Positions 19,417 to 28,277 of a stretch of 64,000 bases of DNA are shown piece by piece. The notes beneath the pieces are model-generated. The model was not told where the DNA came from and did no database searches. It saw only the letters and a list, made by a program, of their open reading frames with translations. Source of the stretch: Neovahlkampfia damariscottae (Eukaryota > Heterolobosea > Selenaionea > Neovahlkampfiida > Neovahlkampfiidae); contig JABLTG010000117.1 in the NCBI GenBank assembly GCA_016618085.1, forward strand, positions 1-64,000, read 5' to 3'. The first letter of the stretch is position 1; every line of letters starts with the position of its first letter. The position numbers and the translations under genes were made by a program.

Positions 19417-19560
19417 GCGGACAACACAAGGCTGTCCTCTGCCATAAATTATGATGCTCAGACTCCGCACGAAGGCAGAGTTGATACACAAACTCATGAA
19501 CGGAGTGCAATGTCACGTTGTTTGTATAAAAGTGTGAGATGCTTGATCCAAACACTTTTC
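19417..19560 (+). ncRNA. GC-rich structured island, candidate small RNA
   Basis: A GC-rich stretch in the 456-bp gap after the DUF4116 gene contains several exact inverted repeats. GGACA/TGTCC (19419-19423/19433-19437) makes a hairpin. ACTCCG/CGGAGT (19462-19467/19501-19506) encloses GAGTT/AACTC (19478-19482/19491-19495). CTCTGCC/GGCAGAG (19437-19443/19474-19480) is an alternative pairing. No coding frame crosses it convincingly, and it has no tRNA T-loop. Strand is uncertain. The rest of the gap (19237-19416, 19561-19692) shows nothing else. Confidence 0.3.
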
Positions 19561-19692
19561 ATCCAGGTAAGTGCTTTTGTCAAAGTTTTCAACAAATTTA
19601 TTGACTTACGAAGGATCAAAAAAAAAAAAAAATAATTTGGGTCTCATTCAAATAAACACCAACTTTCGAGATACTTACGATTTATTTGGAAT

Positions 19693-20328
19693 TCAATTCT
19701 TTTTACATCTCAATTTTCGATATAAAAACCAAAGTAGTTCTAAAAATAAGACAACAGGAATTGAAAGAAACAACAAAACAAAAATTGCTCGATTTCTTGC
19801 CCAAAATGTTTTTTCTTCTCTAGAACCTTTCTTTAACATCCAATTTTCTAATCTATATTTGTACAATTCACAGCAATCTTTAGTCAAACAATTTAACTTC
19901 CAATTTTCAATTTCTAAACTTACACCATCATTAAAGTAGTCGTGTTTGATAATCCAATTACATTCACGAAACATATATCTCCCAAATGAAATAACTGGAT
20001 GTTCAATAGGTTTACATTCTTTGTATAGAATTTTTTCCTTTTGTTTTTTTGTTAGTGCGGCCCAATTTTTTGTTTTGTATTTAATTTGGTATTTGACTTT
20101 AATTTTTTGTTCTCTACTTCCCTGTTCCATTTTGTAAATGTAAAATGGATCTAAATGTTCGACAAGTTTGGAAATATGGTTTTTCCAAAATTTTTTTTGA
20201 AGTGCTATTCTTTGAAAGTTTTTGGCTGTTTGTGAACAGATTCCAATTTCATAAGGTTGTAAATATGTCAGTATTTCATGAATCAAATCATCACACAAGA
20301 ACAAAGAATTGACCGTTGATTGATCCAT
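19693..20328 (-). CDS. F-box protein with a C-terminal transmembrane anchor
   Basis: 211 aa from the ATG at 20328 (MDQSTVNS); the frame is open further upstream but has no earlier ATG. The N-terminal 50 residues form an F-box (FLCDDLIHEILTYLQPYE ... QKKFWKNHI), which would bind Skp1 in an SCF ubiquitin ligase. The middle is basic with several Trp and Cys (RECNWIIKHDYF). The last 30 residues are one hydrophobic helix (AIFVLLFLSIPVVLFLELLW) followed by KLRCKKN, the layout of a tail-anchored ER or outer-mitochondrial protein. That suggests a membrane-bound degradation adaptor. The substrate is unknown. Confidence 0.65.
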   Translation of the reverse strand: MDQSTVNSLFLCDDLIHEILTYLQPYEIGICSQTAKNFQRIALQKKFWKNHISKLVEHLDPFYIYKMEQGSREQKIKVKYQIKYKTKNWAALTKKQKEKILYKECKPIEHPVISFGRYMFRECNWIIKHDYFNDGVSLEIENWKLNCLTKDCCELYKYRLENWMLKKGSREEKTFWARNRAIFVLLFLSIPVVLFLELLWFLYRKLRCKKN

Positions 20329-20881
20329 CAAACTGTATTGACCAATAAGATCAACTCGGGTAAATATCAATTCTCCACTTGATTTCAATTTCTCTCCCAA
20401 ATCTACCAGTTGACAATTATGCCATTTCACCGTCTTTTGCTTGAAAATAATTATAGATACTTTCCTTGTCCATTTTAAATCACTGGAAACATTGCTGAAC
20501 CTTATTACCCTGATATTTATTTTTCGACTCCTCAACAAATTTTAGTTGCTTTTTTTCATATTTTTACCTCATATGTTCAAATTCTTTGAGAGTTTCATGT
20601 AGAGTATCTTTTTTCATTTCAAAACCAGTAATTCAATGTTCAACTTCTGTTTTTATGGATGATTTGAAAGAATTCAAAGAATTGAATTTCGTGAAAGGAA
20701 TAGAATCACCTGAAATAAAAATGAAAAACCCAAAAACAGAAACTTTTAAAAAATGGGTAATCAATTATAAAATTGAAAATCAAATTGAATTAAAACGACT
20801 CTAATAGAATTTTGTTGCAAAAAACCCAAAAAATAAATTTATTCTTCAGAGTATGCCTTGAATAATATTGAAGATTTTAGT
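20329..20881. other. Intergenic with a doubtful 49-codon frame
   Basis: A frame at 20655-20804 (plus, 49 aa, Lys/Glu-rich) has an ATG but no CCAAT box and no recognisable domain. The upstream part (20329-20538) is open on the minus strand in frame with the F-box gene but lacks an ATG. No other feature is supported. Confidence 0.3.
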
Positions 20882-21924
20882 TTATCTGTTATTCCATACC
20901 ATTCCCTTTTCTTCTTCAAACTTTTGATGAAATTTATTCCAGTCAGTATTTTTTATTTTTTCGTTCCAATCAACTTCAGAATAAGAATCATAGTCAATTT
21001 CTTCTGATTTATGCGCTCCAAAAGATTCAATTTCCATACTATCTTTTTGAATTTCATCAAAATCTTCTTCATCTTCTAAATCCGAGTCTACATCCGGGTC
21101 TACATCAGAAATAGAGTTTCGGTTGTCATCTATAAGCGAATGCATAGAGTTATAAGATTTCATTACTAGGAAATTTTCCTTTTGTCTAAATTTTATATGA
21201 GATAAAACTTTTGTTGTATTCGTATCTTCTTTGATAGTTTTCGAACCCCTCCACCAACGAATTGAGAAAACAATGCTCTTGATTCTTTTCTGATATTCTT
21301 GAGGATACATACTACACTAACTTGCTCTCTGTCGAACCCTTCCAATAACTTGCCACACACCACAAGAATTTTAATTCTATACAAGATCTTTACCATTTGT
21401 TTGATGAATTTCCAAGTAATTACGATCAAGTCAGTACACAAACAAAATTTTGATATTGTTGAACTGTTGTCTAGGGTAATATATTGTTTTGGTAAAAGGT
21501 ACGTAATTTGTTTGGTCATAATATCTGAGGTGCGTAAAATCTGACTTTTTGATTTCTTCTTCGTTCAAATGTACAACTAAAACGGTTACTTTTGGAATAA
21601 CTTGATCATCTTTCAATTCTCTTCTATTTCCTTTGTAAACTGTTCCAATATTATTTCCTTGAAAAATTGATGCAAAACATTTCTTTGTTGTTCTTCCAAT
21701 CATGACTTTGGAGTGACAATATATTTTCTTTCCATCTTTCTTTCTATTTCATTGTTGATGAAAGCAACATGTTCTTGGACATCTTCAGCATTTTTTTGTT
21801 TAAATTCTTCAACTTCTTCCTTTGTTAAACCTAACACATCCAGAACCTCTTTCTCTCCTTCAGAACCTCGTTTATATTTTTTGGAGATTGGAATGCTTTT
21901 GGTGGAGGTTGGATTTGGTACCAT
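20882..21924 (-). pseudogene. Decayed SF2-helicase-like gene
   Basis: Pieces of one protein lie in three frames on the minus strand: MVPNPTSTKS... (21924-21700), IGRTTKKCFASIF... (to 21431), then LIVITWKF...VVCGKLLEGFDREQVSVV...ALFSQFVGGGVRKL (about 21430-21193), and an acidic tail to 20882. LLEGFD followed by QFVGxxxR resembles helicase motifs V and VI, with the usual GR replaced by GG. The frames do not join at plausible splice sites, so at least two frameshifts are needed and I call it a pseudogene. It sits 43 bp from, and divergent to, the first zinc-finger F-box gene. The tail frame from 21190 stays open for about 100 codons, so decay may be recent. Confidence 0.45.
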
Positions 21925-21946
21925 AAAGTTGATCAATTTTCTTCAC

Positions 21947-21953
21947 CCAATCA
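21947..21953. promoter_or_regulatory. CCAATCA element between divergent genes
   Basis: One CCAATCA in the 43-bp gap between the helicase-like remnant (ATG 21924, minus) and the first zinc-finger F-box gene (ATG 21968, plus). Confidence 0.5.
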
Positions 21954-21967
21954 AATCGTTTGAGTCA

Positions 21968-22807
21968 ATGATGAAAAGAAAACTTGAGTGTGATGAATGT
22001 GGAAAATCATACACAGCAGAAAGAATGAAAAAACATAAAAAAAAATCTCACAAAGAAGAAATCTACAAAAAACCAGAAAAACGGATTGAATTCATTCCAG
22101 AAATACTAAATGAAATAGTTTCTTTTTTACCAGCAGAAAATAAAATTTATATCAATTTTATGAATGTTTCAAAACAATTTTATCAAGTATTTATGGATTC
22201 AAACTATTCAAAAGCATTTATTGTTCAAAAATTATTTGATGAAAATTTTCAACAAATTCATAAGGACTCACAACTCTCAATTTTGGAACAAACAAAAAAA
22301 AGAGTTGAATTATTAGAGAAAAAATTACGTTTAATTGACAAAAAAAACGAATTGAATTCAAAATGGATGCAAAAATACAATAAACCTAAGAAATCGAAAT
22401 CAAACATTCAACCATACTTTCCTTATTCAGAAGAATCTAAAAGTAAAATTAGAGATATACCAAATCATATTGAAATTATTTCTTATTCAAAAAACAAAAT
22501 TGAATCTTTTGCTGGTGAAGAAAATTGTCATGTAATTTTGTATGATTTAGATTTGTTTTTCAGATCAAGATACACGGATTATCAACCAAATGAAGCATCG
22601 TGGTATGTCAGAGATGCTTCACAAACAGATTTGATTTTTTTTTTAATGAATTGGAATGAAGATTACATACACCATATTTCAGTATCATCAATTAAGCAAA
22701 AATTGAATCTTGGATTATCTGATAAAGAAATATCGAATCTTTTAAATGACCTGGCAGAAATTTTGGTCAACTTTCCACATGCCAACTACTCTGTTGTAGT
22801 AAATTAG
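21968..22807 (+). CDS. Zinc-finger/F-box protein, tandem copy 1
   Basis: 279 aa from the first of two adjacent ATGs; ends in TAG. A single C2H2-like finger (CDECGKSY...HKKKSH, residues about 8-28) is followed by an F-box-like helix set (IEFIPEILNEIVSFLP ... YINFMNVSKQFYQVF). A coiled, Lys/Glu-rich middle and a C-terminal domain come next, with conserved landmarks CHV.LYDLDL, SWYVRDAS and LGLSDKEISNLLND. An F-box would recruit Skp1, with the rest presumably binding a target. Copies 2 and 3 follow on the same strand with the same order. The open frame extends upstream to 21713 but crosses the promoter element, so I reject that start. Confidence 0.65.
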   Translation: MMKRKLECDECGKSYTAERMKKHKKKSHKEEIYKKPEKRIEFIPEILNEIVSFLPAENKIYINFMNVSKQFYQVFMDSNYSKAFIVQKLFDENFQQIHKDSQLSILEQTKKRVELLEKKLRLIDKKNELNSKWMQKYNKPKKSKSNIQPYFPYSEESKSKIRDIPNHIEIISYSKNKIESFAGEENCHVILYDLDLFFRSRYTDYQPNEASWYVRDASQTDLIFFLMNWNEDYIHHISVSSIKQKLNLGLSDKEISNLLNDLAEILVNFPHANYSVVVN

Positions 22808-22821
22808 TAAATATTTTTTCT

Positions 22822-22828
22822 CCAATCA
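22822..22828 (+). promoter_or_regulatory. CCAATCA element before F-box copy 2
   Basis: CCAATCA starts 17 bp before the ATG at 22839, in a 31-bp gap after copy 1. Confidence 0.5.
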
Positions 22829-22838
22829 AATTTGTTAA

Positions 22839-23717
22839 ATGGCAAAAAGAAAACTTGAGTGTGACGAGTGTGGAAAATCATACACAGAAGCACGAATGAA
22901 AAAACATAAAAAAACTGCGCACCCAGAAGAAATTGACAAGAAACCAGAAAAACAGATTGAATTCATCCCAGAAGTACTAAATGAAGTTATTTCGTATTTA
23001 CCTGTTAAAAACAAAATTTATATCAATTTTATGAATGTTTCCAAGCAGTTTTATCAAGTATTTATGGATTCAAATTTTTCAAAAGTCTTCAAATTAGACC
23101 AAATGTTGGACAAAAATTTTCACAAAATTGAAAAACAATCACAAAGTGCCATACTTGATCAAATGAAAAAACTCATTGAAAAAGAAGAATCAAGAATAGG
23201 TGCAATTGAAAAAGAAACAAATTTCAAAAAAAAGTGGATGAAAAAATATGAAAAGCCAAAAAAGACCAACAAAAAGCAAAAAAACAGTTCCAATCCATTT
23301 CACCCAGAAAGTCCGTATTCAAAGGAATCTTACAAAATCATTGAAGAAGTACCGAATAATCTTGAAATCATTTCATTTTCAAAAACAATAATAGGGAATG
23401 GAGCGGCAAAGGAACTTGCTTGTCATGTGAAGTATTTCGGTTTTGATTTGAAATTTTGTTCATCTGAATTAGATTCTTATCCAAGAGAATATTGTTGGAG
23501 TGTTTCACATTGGAAAAATCAAAACATTGTGTATTTTTTGATGAATGAAAATGGGACAATTTCATTTGACACTGATCTACAAGAAATGAAAGACAATTTG
23601 AAACTTGATTTATCCAATGATGAATATATTGATTTATTAAATGACATGGCAGAAAATGTTGTTGAATTTGGTTATTCTTATTTATCAACTGCAATTGAAA
23701 AAGGAAAATTCCAATGA
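22839..23717 (+). CDS. Zinc-finger/F-box protein, tandem copy 2
   Basis: 292 aa, the closest relative of copy 1: CDECGKSYTEARMKKHKKTAH, then IEFIPEVLNEVISYLP and the identical run YINFMNVSKQFYQVFMDSN. It has a somewhat longer middle (KKTNKKQKNSSNPFHPES). The C-terminal landmarks recur (CHVKYFGFDLKF, YCWSVSHW, LDLSNDEYIDLLNDMAE). DNA and protein similarity to copy 1 is highest over the first 110 residues, which suggests a recent duplication with faster change in the presumed target-binding half. The intergenic spacer is only 31 bp. Confidence 0.65.
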   Translation: MAKRKLECDECGKSYTEARMKKHKKTAHPEEIDKKPEKQIEFIPEVLNEVISYLPVKNKIYINFMNVSKQFYQVFMDSNFSKVFKLDQMLDKNFHKIEKQSQSAILDQMKKLIEKEESRIGAIEKETNFKKKWMKKYEKPKKTNKKQKNSSNPFHPESPYSKESYKIIEEVPNNLEIISFSKTIIGNGAAKELACHVKYFGFDLKFCSSELDSYPREYCWSVSHWKNQNIVYFLMNENGTISFDTDLQEMKDNLKLDLSNDEYIDLLNDMAENVVEFGYSYLSTAIEKGKFQ

Positions 23718-23778
23718 ACAATCAGTAGATAAATTTGTTTTTGATTTAATTCTGATATTCACTACAAGTTCTATTCAA

Positions 23779-23863
23779 AGCAGTGTGGCCGAGCGGTCCA
23801 AGGCGTACGACTTAAGATCGTTTCCACAGTATGTGGGCGCGGGTTCGAACCCCGTCGCTGCTA
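23779..23863 (+). tRNA. tRNA-Leu (anticodon TAA)
   Basis: A complete class II tRNA. The acceptor stem AGCAGTG/CGCTGCT (one G-U pair) has discriminator A at 23863. The D arm is GCCGAGCGGTCCAAGGC. The anticodon loop is CT-TAA-GA. The long variable arm CCACA...TGTGG is typical of Leu/Ser/Tyr. The T arm contains GGTTCGAACC. A T-run for Pol III termination follows at 23866-23870. There is no intron. It lies between tandem copies 2 and 3 of the zinc-finger F-box genes. It would read UUA, an abundant codon in this AT-rich genome. Confidence 0.95.
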
Positions 23864-23945
23864 TATTTTTGTTTTTCCTGTTTTCTTAGAAAATGAATTT
23901 AGGTGAATGATTCTTTTTCTATATCAAATACAATCTCTATTTAGA

Positions 23946-23952
23946 CCAATCA
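23946..23952 (+). promoter_or_regulatory. CCAATCA element before F-box copy 3
   Basis: CCAATCA starts 17 bp before the ATG at 23963, the same spacing as in copy 2. Confidence 0.5.
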
Positions 23953-23962
23953 ATTTGTTTTT

Positions 23963-24805
23963 ATGGTGAAAAGAAAGAAAATTCCGTGTGAGGAGTGTGG
24001 TAACTTCTACACCGAAAAAGGAATAAAAAAACATAAAACATCAGCTCATCCAGTGAAAATATACCAGAAACCCCTGAAACCAATTGAATTCATTCCAGAA
24101 ATCATACATGAAATAATTTCATATCTGCCCATCGAAAAAAAAATACATTTCAATTTTATTCAAGTTTCAAAACAATTCCATCAAGTTTATTTTGAATCAA
24201 ACTATTCAAGTTGGTTCAAAGTGAATAAAATTTATGATGAAAATTTTGGGAAATTAGAGAAGGAGGTACAACTGTCACTTTTCAAACAGACAAAAGAATT
24301 GATAGAATCAAAAGTGTCCAAATTAAAGTCAATTGAAAAGAAAAAAGAATTCAATAAGAAATGGATGGAACTTTTTGATGATGCTGTATTTCAAAAGCTG
24401 TTCTCAAACAAATCCCAAAAACTGGTTGAAGATGTTCCAAATCATCTTGATGTTATTTCATTTGAAAAGAATGAGATTCATTCAGAGTATGGAATATATC
24501 AGTATCAATGCCATGTAAGGCTGTTTGACAAGGATTTACATTTTGAGAGCACAGCAATTTCTCATCCAAGTTATTATTCGTGGTCAGTTTCTCATATCCA
24601 AAAAGAAAAATTGATTAATTATGAAAGTTCTTCAGATTACTCATGTGTGAGGTTCAGAATAAAAAGAATTCAAGAAAATTTCAAAATGGATCTTTCTGAT
24701 GATGAAATGATTGATTTGTTGAATGGGATGTCATTCATTCTGATAGACAATACATGTTGGGAATTCACTACTTCACAAAGTTCAATTGATAAATATTTTG
24801 ATTGA
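23963..24805 (+). CDS. Zinc-finger/F-box protein, tandem copy 3
   Basis: 280 aa, ends in TGA. It has the same order of parts as copies 1 and 2 but is more diverged: finger CEECGNFYTEKGIKKHKTSAH, F-box IEFIPEIIHEIISYLP, coil, then CHVRLFDKDLHF, YYSWSVSHIQ and MDLSDDEMIDLLNGM. The shared tail (DLSxDExIxLLNxM) shows that the C-terminal domain is under constraint in all three. A tRNA-Leu gene separates it from copy 2. Confidence 0.65.
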   Translation: MVKRKKIPCEECGNFYTEKGIKKHKTSAHPVKIYQKPLKPIEFIPEIIHEIISYLPIEKKIHFNFIQVSKQFHQVYFESNYSSWFKVNKIYDENFGKLEKEVQLSLFKQTKELIESKVSKLKSIEKKKEFNKKWMELFDDAVFQKLFSNKSQKLVEDVPNHLDVISFEKNEIHSEYGIYQYQCHVRLFDKDLHFESTAISHPSYYSWSVSHIQKEKLINYESSSDYSCVRFRIKRIQENFKMDLSDDEMIDLLNGMSFILIDNTCWEFTTSQSSIDKYFD

Positions 24806-25023
24806 ATCGTTTCTCTTTTAATTGAATCTTCAAGTTTCATTCTAAAACCTCAAAATCTTTAGTGAATTTTTAGAGTAAAGATGAAAGATACATTCCTTTA
24901 TTTTGATCTTTCAATTGTTCAATTTCCATAATTCACCACGCATTCCATTTGCTTGTATTGCAGTTGAACTTTATATTTTATTTGTGAAGCCAATTTTTAC
25001 ATTATTTTTAAATTTTTTTATTT

Positions 25024-25120
25024 TTTGGACGTGAACATAACCAAGAGTATGGCATCTTCACGCAGGTTTCTTTGAAACCTTGAACAGTGGGATTAAGAAT
25101 AAACGATTTTGGAATAAATG
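25024..25120 (+). ncRNA. Candidate Sm-class small nuclear RNA
   Basis: Inside the 667-bp gap after F-box copy 3, a GC-rich island has two adjacent exact hairpins: CGTGAA/TTCACG (25030-25035/25057-25062, 21-nt loop) and AGGTTTC/GAAACCT (25064-25070/25074-25080, loop TTT). About 25 nt later GATTTTGGA (25105-25113) resembles an Sm-protein site (AU4-6G flanked by purines). The order of hairpins then Sm-like site fits a spliceosomal snRNA, but I cannot match it to U1, U2, U4 or U5. The rest of 24806-25472 shows nothing else. Confidence 0.3.
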
Positions 25121-25472
25121 TAATTTCTAAGATTGTTGACCACATTGATTTTCTTGCCTTCTCTTGTCACTTTCATTGACCAATAGACAGAAAAAAAAAA
25201 TTTGGTAAAAAAAATTTGAAGTTTCACCTTCCCTAAAAACTGTATCATACCTCATTCAAATATTAAACATGTCTCAAAAAGAATTTTAAGTTCCAATGAA
25301 TATCGTTTTCTTTTGAATGTTGGTGATGAGCATCATTCTTCATTCCGAATAGTTGATTGTTCTTTCTATGGTGTTCTGGTTCCAGAAGATTAAGAAGTCA
25401 GCCTTCAAAAATAAATTACCACAAAATAGACAGCACCTACAATGACCAAATGCTTTATTTTTTTTTTTAAAG

Positions 25473-26648
25473 CTAAATACATTTCTGATGAATGATAGCA
25501 GGGCCAGCATCATCATATTCTTAACAATTAAACAAAATTGATTCAATTTACCTTGTTTTGTCATCCAATGCGCATTGAATGATTTCAATGAACACATCAA
25601 AGCAGCACCTGTCCATGCTCCATATTTTCTGTCATCTGAAGCATAAACTTTGACACTTATTTTTGAAGGAGTTAATTTTTGAATTTCTTGATTCAACCGT
25701 TCTTTCATCCCTTCAAACATTGAATTTCCACCTGAAATGATGATATTCTTCATAAAATTAAAAACCAATAAAACTTACATTGTATAATTCTTTTCTGATA
25801 TCAACATCACATTGTGTGACAGAATAGAATAATGCATCATGAATACCATCGACATTAGATCCTAAAAGTTTTGGTTGAAATAATGCTTCAGTAGATTTGA
25901 ATCTTTCATTGCCAATCGTGATGAATTTTCCATCAGGAAGTTCAAATATTTCTTCAATCTCTTTGGAGTCTTTTTTGATTTCTTTAGCATAATCTTGGGA
26001 GACATAACAAAATTTTTCTTTAATTTTATCAACTGTTTCTAAATTTTCGGAATTGAGAGACGAATAACCAGAGTCTTGTAACAATTGTAATAAAAACTTT
26101 GTCAGATCATTTCCTGCCAAATTTTGTAAGTTATGAGTAGCATGAGTCAATCTATATGATTCATAAACAGCTACTGAATTAGTAGTTCCATAACCTGTTT
26201 CAAGAACAACCCCTGTTATTCTGCCAGAAGCAAATAAAGAAAGTAATGGTTGTGGGGTCACATAATAAGCAGGTATGTTAAAAGTTTCAAGCATAATTTG
26301 AGTAGTCTTTTCTCTCTCAAATTTTGAAATAGCAGTTGATTCAGCTACAAACAAAGGATGTTCTTCTGGAGCTACTTTTAATTCATTATAAAAGCAGTGA
26401 TGCCAAAGTTTCTCCATTTTATCAAAATTTGTTATGTATCCATCTTGAATTGGACGAGACAATTTTAATAAATCTTTTTTTGACAAAGCTTCTTCACCAA
26501 TAAAACAATCCACTTTTGAGGTGTTTTTTTCTGGAATTCCTATGACAGAAGGAAATATTGAAACAGGAGTAGGACTATCATTAGAAAAACCAACCTTCAT
26601 AAATCCTGAACCATTGTCTATCACTAATGGTTGTTCACTGTCTGTCAT
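25473..26648 (-). CDS. Actin-like / actin-related protein
   Basis: Exons 26648-25779, 25747-25552 and 25519-25473 give 370 aa, close to actin's 375. Introns are 31 and 32 nt. Actin-fold signatures: IDNGSGFMKVGF (phosphate 1), VVLETGYGTT (phosphate 2), ISGGNSMFEGM (adenosine loop), and an ending YDDAGPAIIHQKCI that parallels actin's SGPSIVHRKCF. The first-strand segments typical of polymerising actin (the D-loop region near residue 40-60) are altered, and DGYITNFDKMEKLWHH retains the actin pattern. I read it as a divergent actin or orphan Arp. Which Arp class cannot be decided by eye. Confidence 0.85.
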
Positions 26649-26662
26649 GAGAAAAAATACAA

Positions 26663-26669
26663 TGATTGG
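26663..26669 (-). promoter_or_regulatory. CCAATCA element (minus strand) before the actin-like gene
   Basis: Plus-strand TGATTGG about 15 bp before the ATG at 26648. Confidence 0.5.
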
Positions 26670-26721
26670 ACAATTTTTTCTTCTTTCTGGACAAAAAATT
26701 CTTTAGATTTTGGTATTCAAG

Positions 26722-28125
26722 TTATTCAAATTGAAACTTTATATTTTCAACTTTTTTTAATATTCCAATCAAATTGAAGTGTCTCCCTATTTTCTTTAAT
26801 GTTTGTCTCATTTCCAATTCAGTGTTGATTTTCACAAATTCAATATTCTCTTCAAATAGGTCGTCAACTTTATAAATTAATTCATTCACAACATTATTTT
26901 TTTGAAGAAGTTCCCAAATATCTTTCAATTCAACATCTGGGTATAACCAAATTTTTTCAATTGATTTGTTCTTTTCAAAAACATCCAAAGAGCAACCATA
27001 AGTCTCAGACAAGTCTATCTCCAATAATGTGGTATTTTTAGTCATTGCTTTTTCAATATCAATCCATTCATTTCCAAATGCTGTCCATGGAAATGACAAG
27101 GATGTTAATGTTTCATTTTTCATCAACATATCAATAATATCATCCATAAAATGTTCTTTATCAAGAATTCCACCTTCATCATGCATTGGGGAACATGTTA
27201 TTTTTTTTATTGATGCATTATCTCGCATGATTTCACAAACACAAGTTGGATAGAGATCAGAATTGGGTAAATACAATTCTGTTAGTGTATCATTTTTTTC
27301 AAAGAGTTTTTGAAAGTCAGAATCTGTACGGTTGTATTCTACTCGAAAACAAGGAAGTGTGACTTTAGTAATCTCTGGAATGCTCAAAATATATTCAACT
27401 ACGCTTAAATTATATTTTGATCTTGCATAACTATCATCCCAACAAAATTTGGATACCTTAGGAAATAAATCCAAAATCATTTGAACTTTTTCACTTTTTG
27501 TTTTTAATGATAAATCTGTGATATTTTCATTCTTTGACGCAGATTTGAGTATTAACTTTTCTGAATTTCCTGCAATGGATAATTTTACGATTTTCTTTTG
27601 TTTTTTGATAGATGAAAGGATTTTATCCAAATTACATTGTTTTTCAAACATTATTGTAAGTTCTTTCAAACGTGAATTTTCCAATGACCATAACAAAGCT
27701 TTTTCATCTATTTCATCATGAAAAATGAAATCTAAAGCGTAAATAGAGTTTAATCGGAGTATAGTTGATATAGTTTTTGTGTTGACTTCATATTTGAAAC
27801 TGAAAAAGAATTTCACATGAAGAAAATCAGACAATTGTTTGAACATTTGGAAATCTTCTTTTTTTGAACTATCCACGAACAAAAGGTGAATTTTTTCAAC
27901 GACTTGATTTTCTTCTAAGATTTTATGAATGTTTTTTAGTGTTTTGTTTGTTGGATTTTCGAAAATAATTTCTTTCACTGTGGTATTTTTTGATAAAAAA
28001 GAAAGACCATGGATAATAGGTTCTTCACTTTCAATAGTGAGTTTTGTGATTTTTATTTTGCTTAAGTCATTGAAAAATGATTCAGAATAAAATGTGTCCG
28101 CTGTCAAAACCTGTGAACAATTCAT
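26722..28125 (-). CDS. Leucine-rich-repeat (ribonuclease-inhibitor-like) protein
   Basis: Intronless, 467 aa. Irregular leucine/isoleucine repeats of about 24-28 residues run through the protein, e.g. ITKLTIESEEPIIHGLSFL, LTELYLPNSDLY, ASIKKITCSP, LTSLSFPWTAFGN and LLEIDLSETYG, in the x-L-x-x-L-x-L-x-x style of RNI-like folds. No F-box, kinase or other domain is seen, and there is no signal peptide or membrane segment. A protein-binding scaffold is all that can be said. It is divergent from the globin gene and shares its upstream CCAAT element. Confidence 0.65.
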   Translation of the reverse strand: MNCSQVLTADTFYSESFFNDLSKIKITKLTIESEEPIIHGLSFLSKNTTVKEIIFENPTNKTLKNIHKILEENQVVEKIHLLFVDSSKKEDFQMFKQLSDFLHVKFFFSFKYEVNTKTISTILRLNSIYALDFIFHDEIDEKALLWSLENSRLKELTIMFEKQCNLDKILSSIKKQKKIVKLSIAGNSEKLILKSASKNENITDLSLKTKSEKVQMILDLFPKVSKFCWDDSYARSKYNLSVVEYILSIPEITKVTLPCFRVEYNRTDSDFQKLFEKNDTLTELYLPNSDLYPTCVCEIMRDNASIKKITCSPMHDEGGILDKEHFMDDIIDMLMKNETLTSLSFPWTAFGNEWIDIEKAMTKNTTLLEIDLSETYGCSLDVFEKNKSIEKIWLYPDVELKDIWELLQKNNVVNELIYKVDDLFEENIEFVKINTELEMRQTLKKIGRHFNLIGILKKVENIKFQFE

Positions 28126-28187
28126 TTGACAAATGAAAAAAAAGAAGAATTTATTGGATGTTAAAACTCCGTGGAATTAAAAGTTTA

Positions 28188-28194
28188 TGATTGG
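28188..28194. promoter_or_regulatory. TGATTGG/CCAATCA element in a divergent promoter
   Basis: It lies in the 152-bp gap between the LRR gene (ATG 28125, minus) and the globin gene (ATG 28278, plus). It overlaps an in-frame upstream ATG at 28191, which argues for the later globin start. A second ATTGG is at about 28153. Confidence 0.5.
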
Positions 28195-28277
28195 TCAACA
28201 AACTCCGAATAATTAATTTAAATTGCCAACAGAATTCAATTTTGAAAACACCAAACCAAAAAAAAAGGTCTGACAAC

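Noticed and set aside
19417-19506. tRNA or tRNA-Sec
   Set aside because: No T-loop (GGTTCGA) and no coherent acceptor stem.
20655-20804. Small 49-aa gene
   Set aside because: No promoter element, no domain, ordinary AT-rich composition; kept only as a note.
21713-21967. 85-codon N-terminal extension of zinc-finger F-box copy 1
   Set aside because: It crosses the CCAATCA element and overlaps the divergent gene; copies 2 and 3 start directly at the zinc finger.
28191-28193. Upstream in-frame ATG for the globin
   Set aside because: It lies within the TGATTGG promoter element, so the ATG at 28278 is preferred.
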